Position numbers and translations under genes: made by a program. This document shows positions 63,401 through 64,000 of a stretch of 64,000 nt of DNA, piece after piece. The stretch is from assembly GCF_047496725.1 (NCBI RefSeq), contig NC_132971.1, positions 12,095,501 to 12,159,500 on the forward strand, read 5' to 3'. How positions within the stretch are numbered: the first letter of the stretch is position 1; the number at the start of each line of letters is the position of its first letter. The notes below the pieces were generated by a model. That model was not told the origin of the DNA and did not search any database. It saw only the letters and a list, made by a program, of their open reading frames with translations. The DNA comes from Anoplolepis gracilipes (lineage: Eukaryota; Arthropoda; Insecta; Hymenoptera; Formicidae).

Positions 63401-64000
63401 ACGTTACGAGATAAAATATTTCTTTTTGCTGTTAGAGATATTTATCGTGATATTCGATTATCGGCAAACAATTAAAGTAATATTGTTATGTCACGTAATC
63501 ACTATCATTACATAATTATTTTATTATAAATTATAAGATTTAGTTTCTGTCAAATTTAAAAACTGTCAACCACATGACAATCTTTTTATTGTAACATTAT
63601 AATAATTATGAGAAAACTGGCATTATATTGTACATTGACTCAGTTCTTTTGACAATACATATTTGCATCAAATTATAAATAATTTTTCTTCATGACTTGT
63701 GTATAAATAACATTTTTCTCGAGATACGCGGATAAAAAAATAGAAATTGTAAGATTCGTTTTGTGTCCAGAACACAAATTTTGGACTAAAGAATAGACAG
63801 ATATGCAACGGCGGTGCATCAGCCTACTTCCGCTCGAGTAAATACAACCTTAATTAACACGGCGTCAGCTCGCACTTCCCTTCACAGTCCTTCTGTACGG
63901 ACTTACGACACAACAAACAGACGTAATTCACGCAATTGTCCTTCGAACGAACCGACATCACGGACGAAGACGGTGCATTCCTTCCTTGCAGACCGCGCCG

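Larger units (their letters stand above)
30370..64000 (+). other. Very long non-coding region, probably the first intron of the signal-peptide gene
   Basis: Begins at the GTGAGT donor at 30370. Both strands were checked; open frames are either GA/CT-repeat translations or compositional frames in GC-rich islands, with no recognisable domain and no consistent splice phases. The intron may end outside the window, or another gene without exons here may begin. Confidence 0.45.

Noticed and set aside
63973..64000. Good splice acceptor (TTCCTTCCTTGCAG) at the very end of the window, possibly the next exon after 30369.
   Set aside because: Only nine bases follow, and they do not continue the expected reading after DKISI; it cannot be judged here.
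1..64000. CRISPR arrays, bacterial operons, rRNA and tRNA genes.
   Set aside because: None seen. The direct repeats present are microsatellites, one 82-bp tandem pair and transposon copies; no tRNA cloverleaf with matching A and B boxes was recognised by eye.

Overview
The window looks like nuclear DNA of an insect, most likely a hymenopteran and perhaps an ant. The base is AT-rich (long A/T-only stretches, many TA and GA microsatellites) with CpG-rich islands embedded in it. Genes have many small exons with GT-AG introns, and short inverted-repeat elements are common. Tyrosine hydroxylase is the clearest homology anchor. All gene models here come from reading splice sites and checking reading phase by hand; no database search or transcript was available.

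Layout of genes: (1) 1-4099 (+), the 3' six exons of tyrosine hydroxylase (ple), with the N terminus outside the window. (2) 5895-10237 (+), an unrecognised eight-exon gene for a predicted secreted protein of 369 residues. (3) 13539-19171 (+), a five-coding-exon Ras-like small GTPase of the RERG/RASL11 type with substituted nucleotide-switch residues. (4) 20913-22449 (-), the complete TFIIE beta subunit, convergent with the GTPase. (5) 25261-25756, two weakly supported exons of unknown nature. (6) 30300-30369 (+), one signal-peptide exon that may begin an ionotropic glutamate receptor, preceded by a GC-rich 5' region.

From 30370 to 64000 no coding exon could be supported on either strand. This is best read as one very long intron, or as intron plus intergenic DNA. 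It alternates AT-rich DNA with GC-rich islands, microsatellites and several inverted-repeat elements. Two approximately 583 bp copies of one TA-flanked element (42667 and 55859) and a 771 bp fold-back element with mariner-like ends (45969) are the clearest mobile elements.

The genes do not form a pathway. Tyrosine hydroxylase makes L-DOPA for dopamine and cuticle tanning, TFIIE beta is part of the RNA polymerase II initiation machinery, and the GTPase is a probable signalling protein. The most original items are the orphan secreted-protein gene, the GTPase with altered catalytic positions, the two frame-preserving acidic cassette exons of ple, and inverted repeats in introns that bracket exons of the orphan gene.
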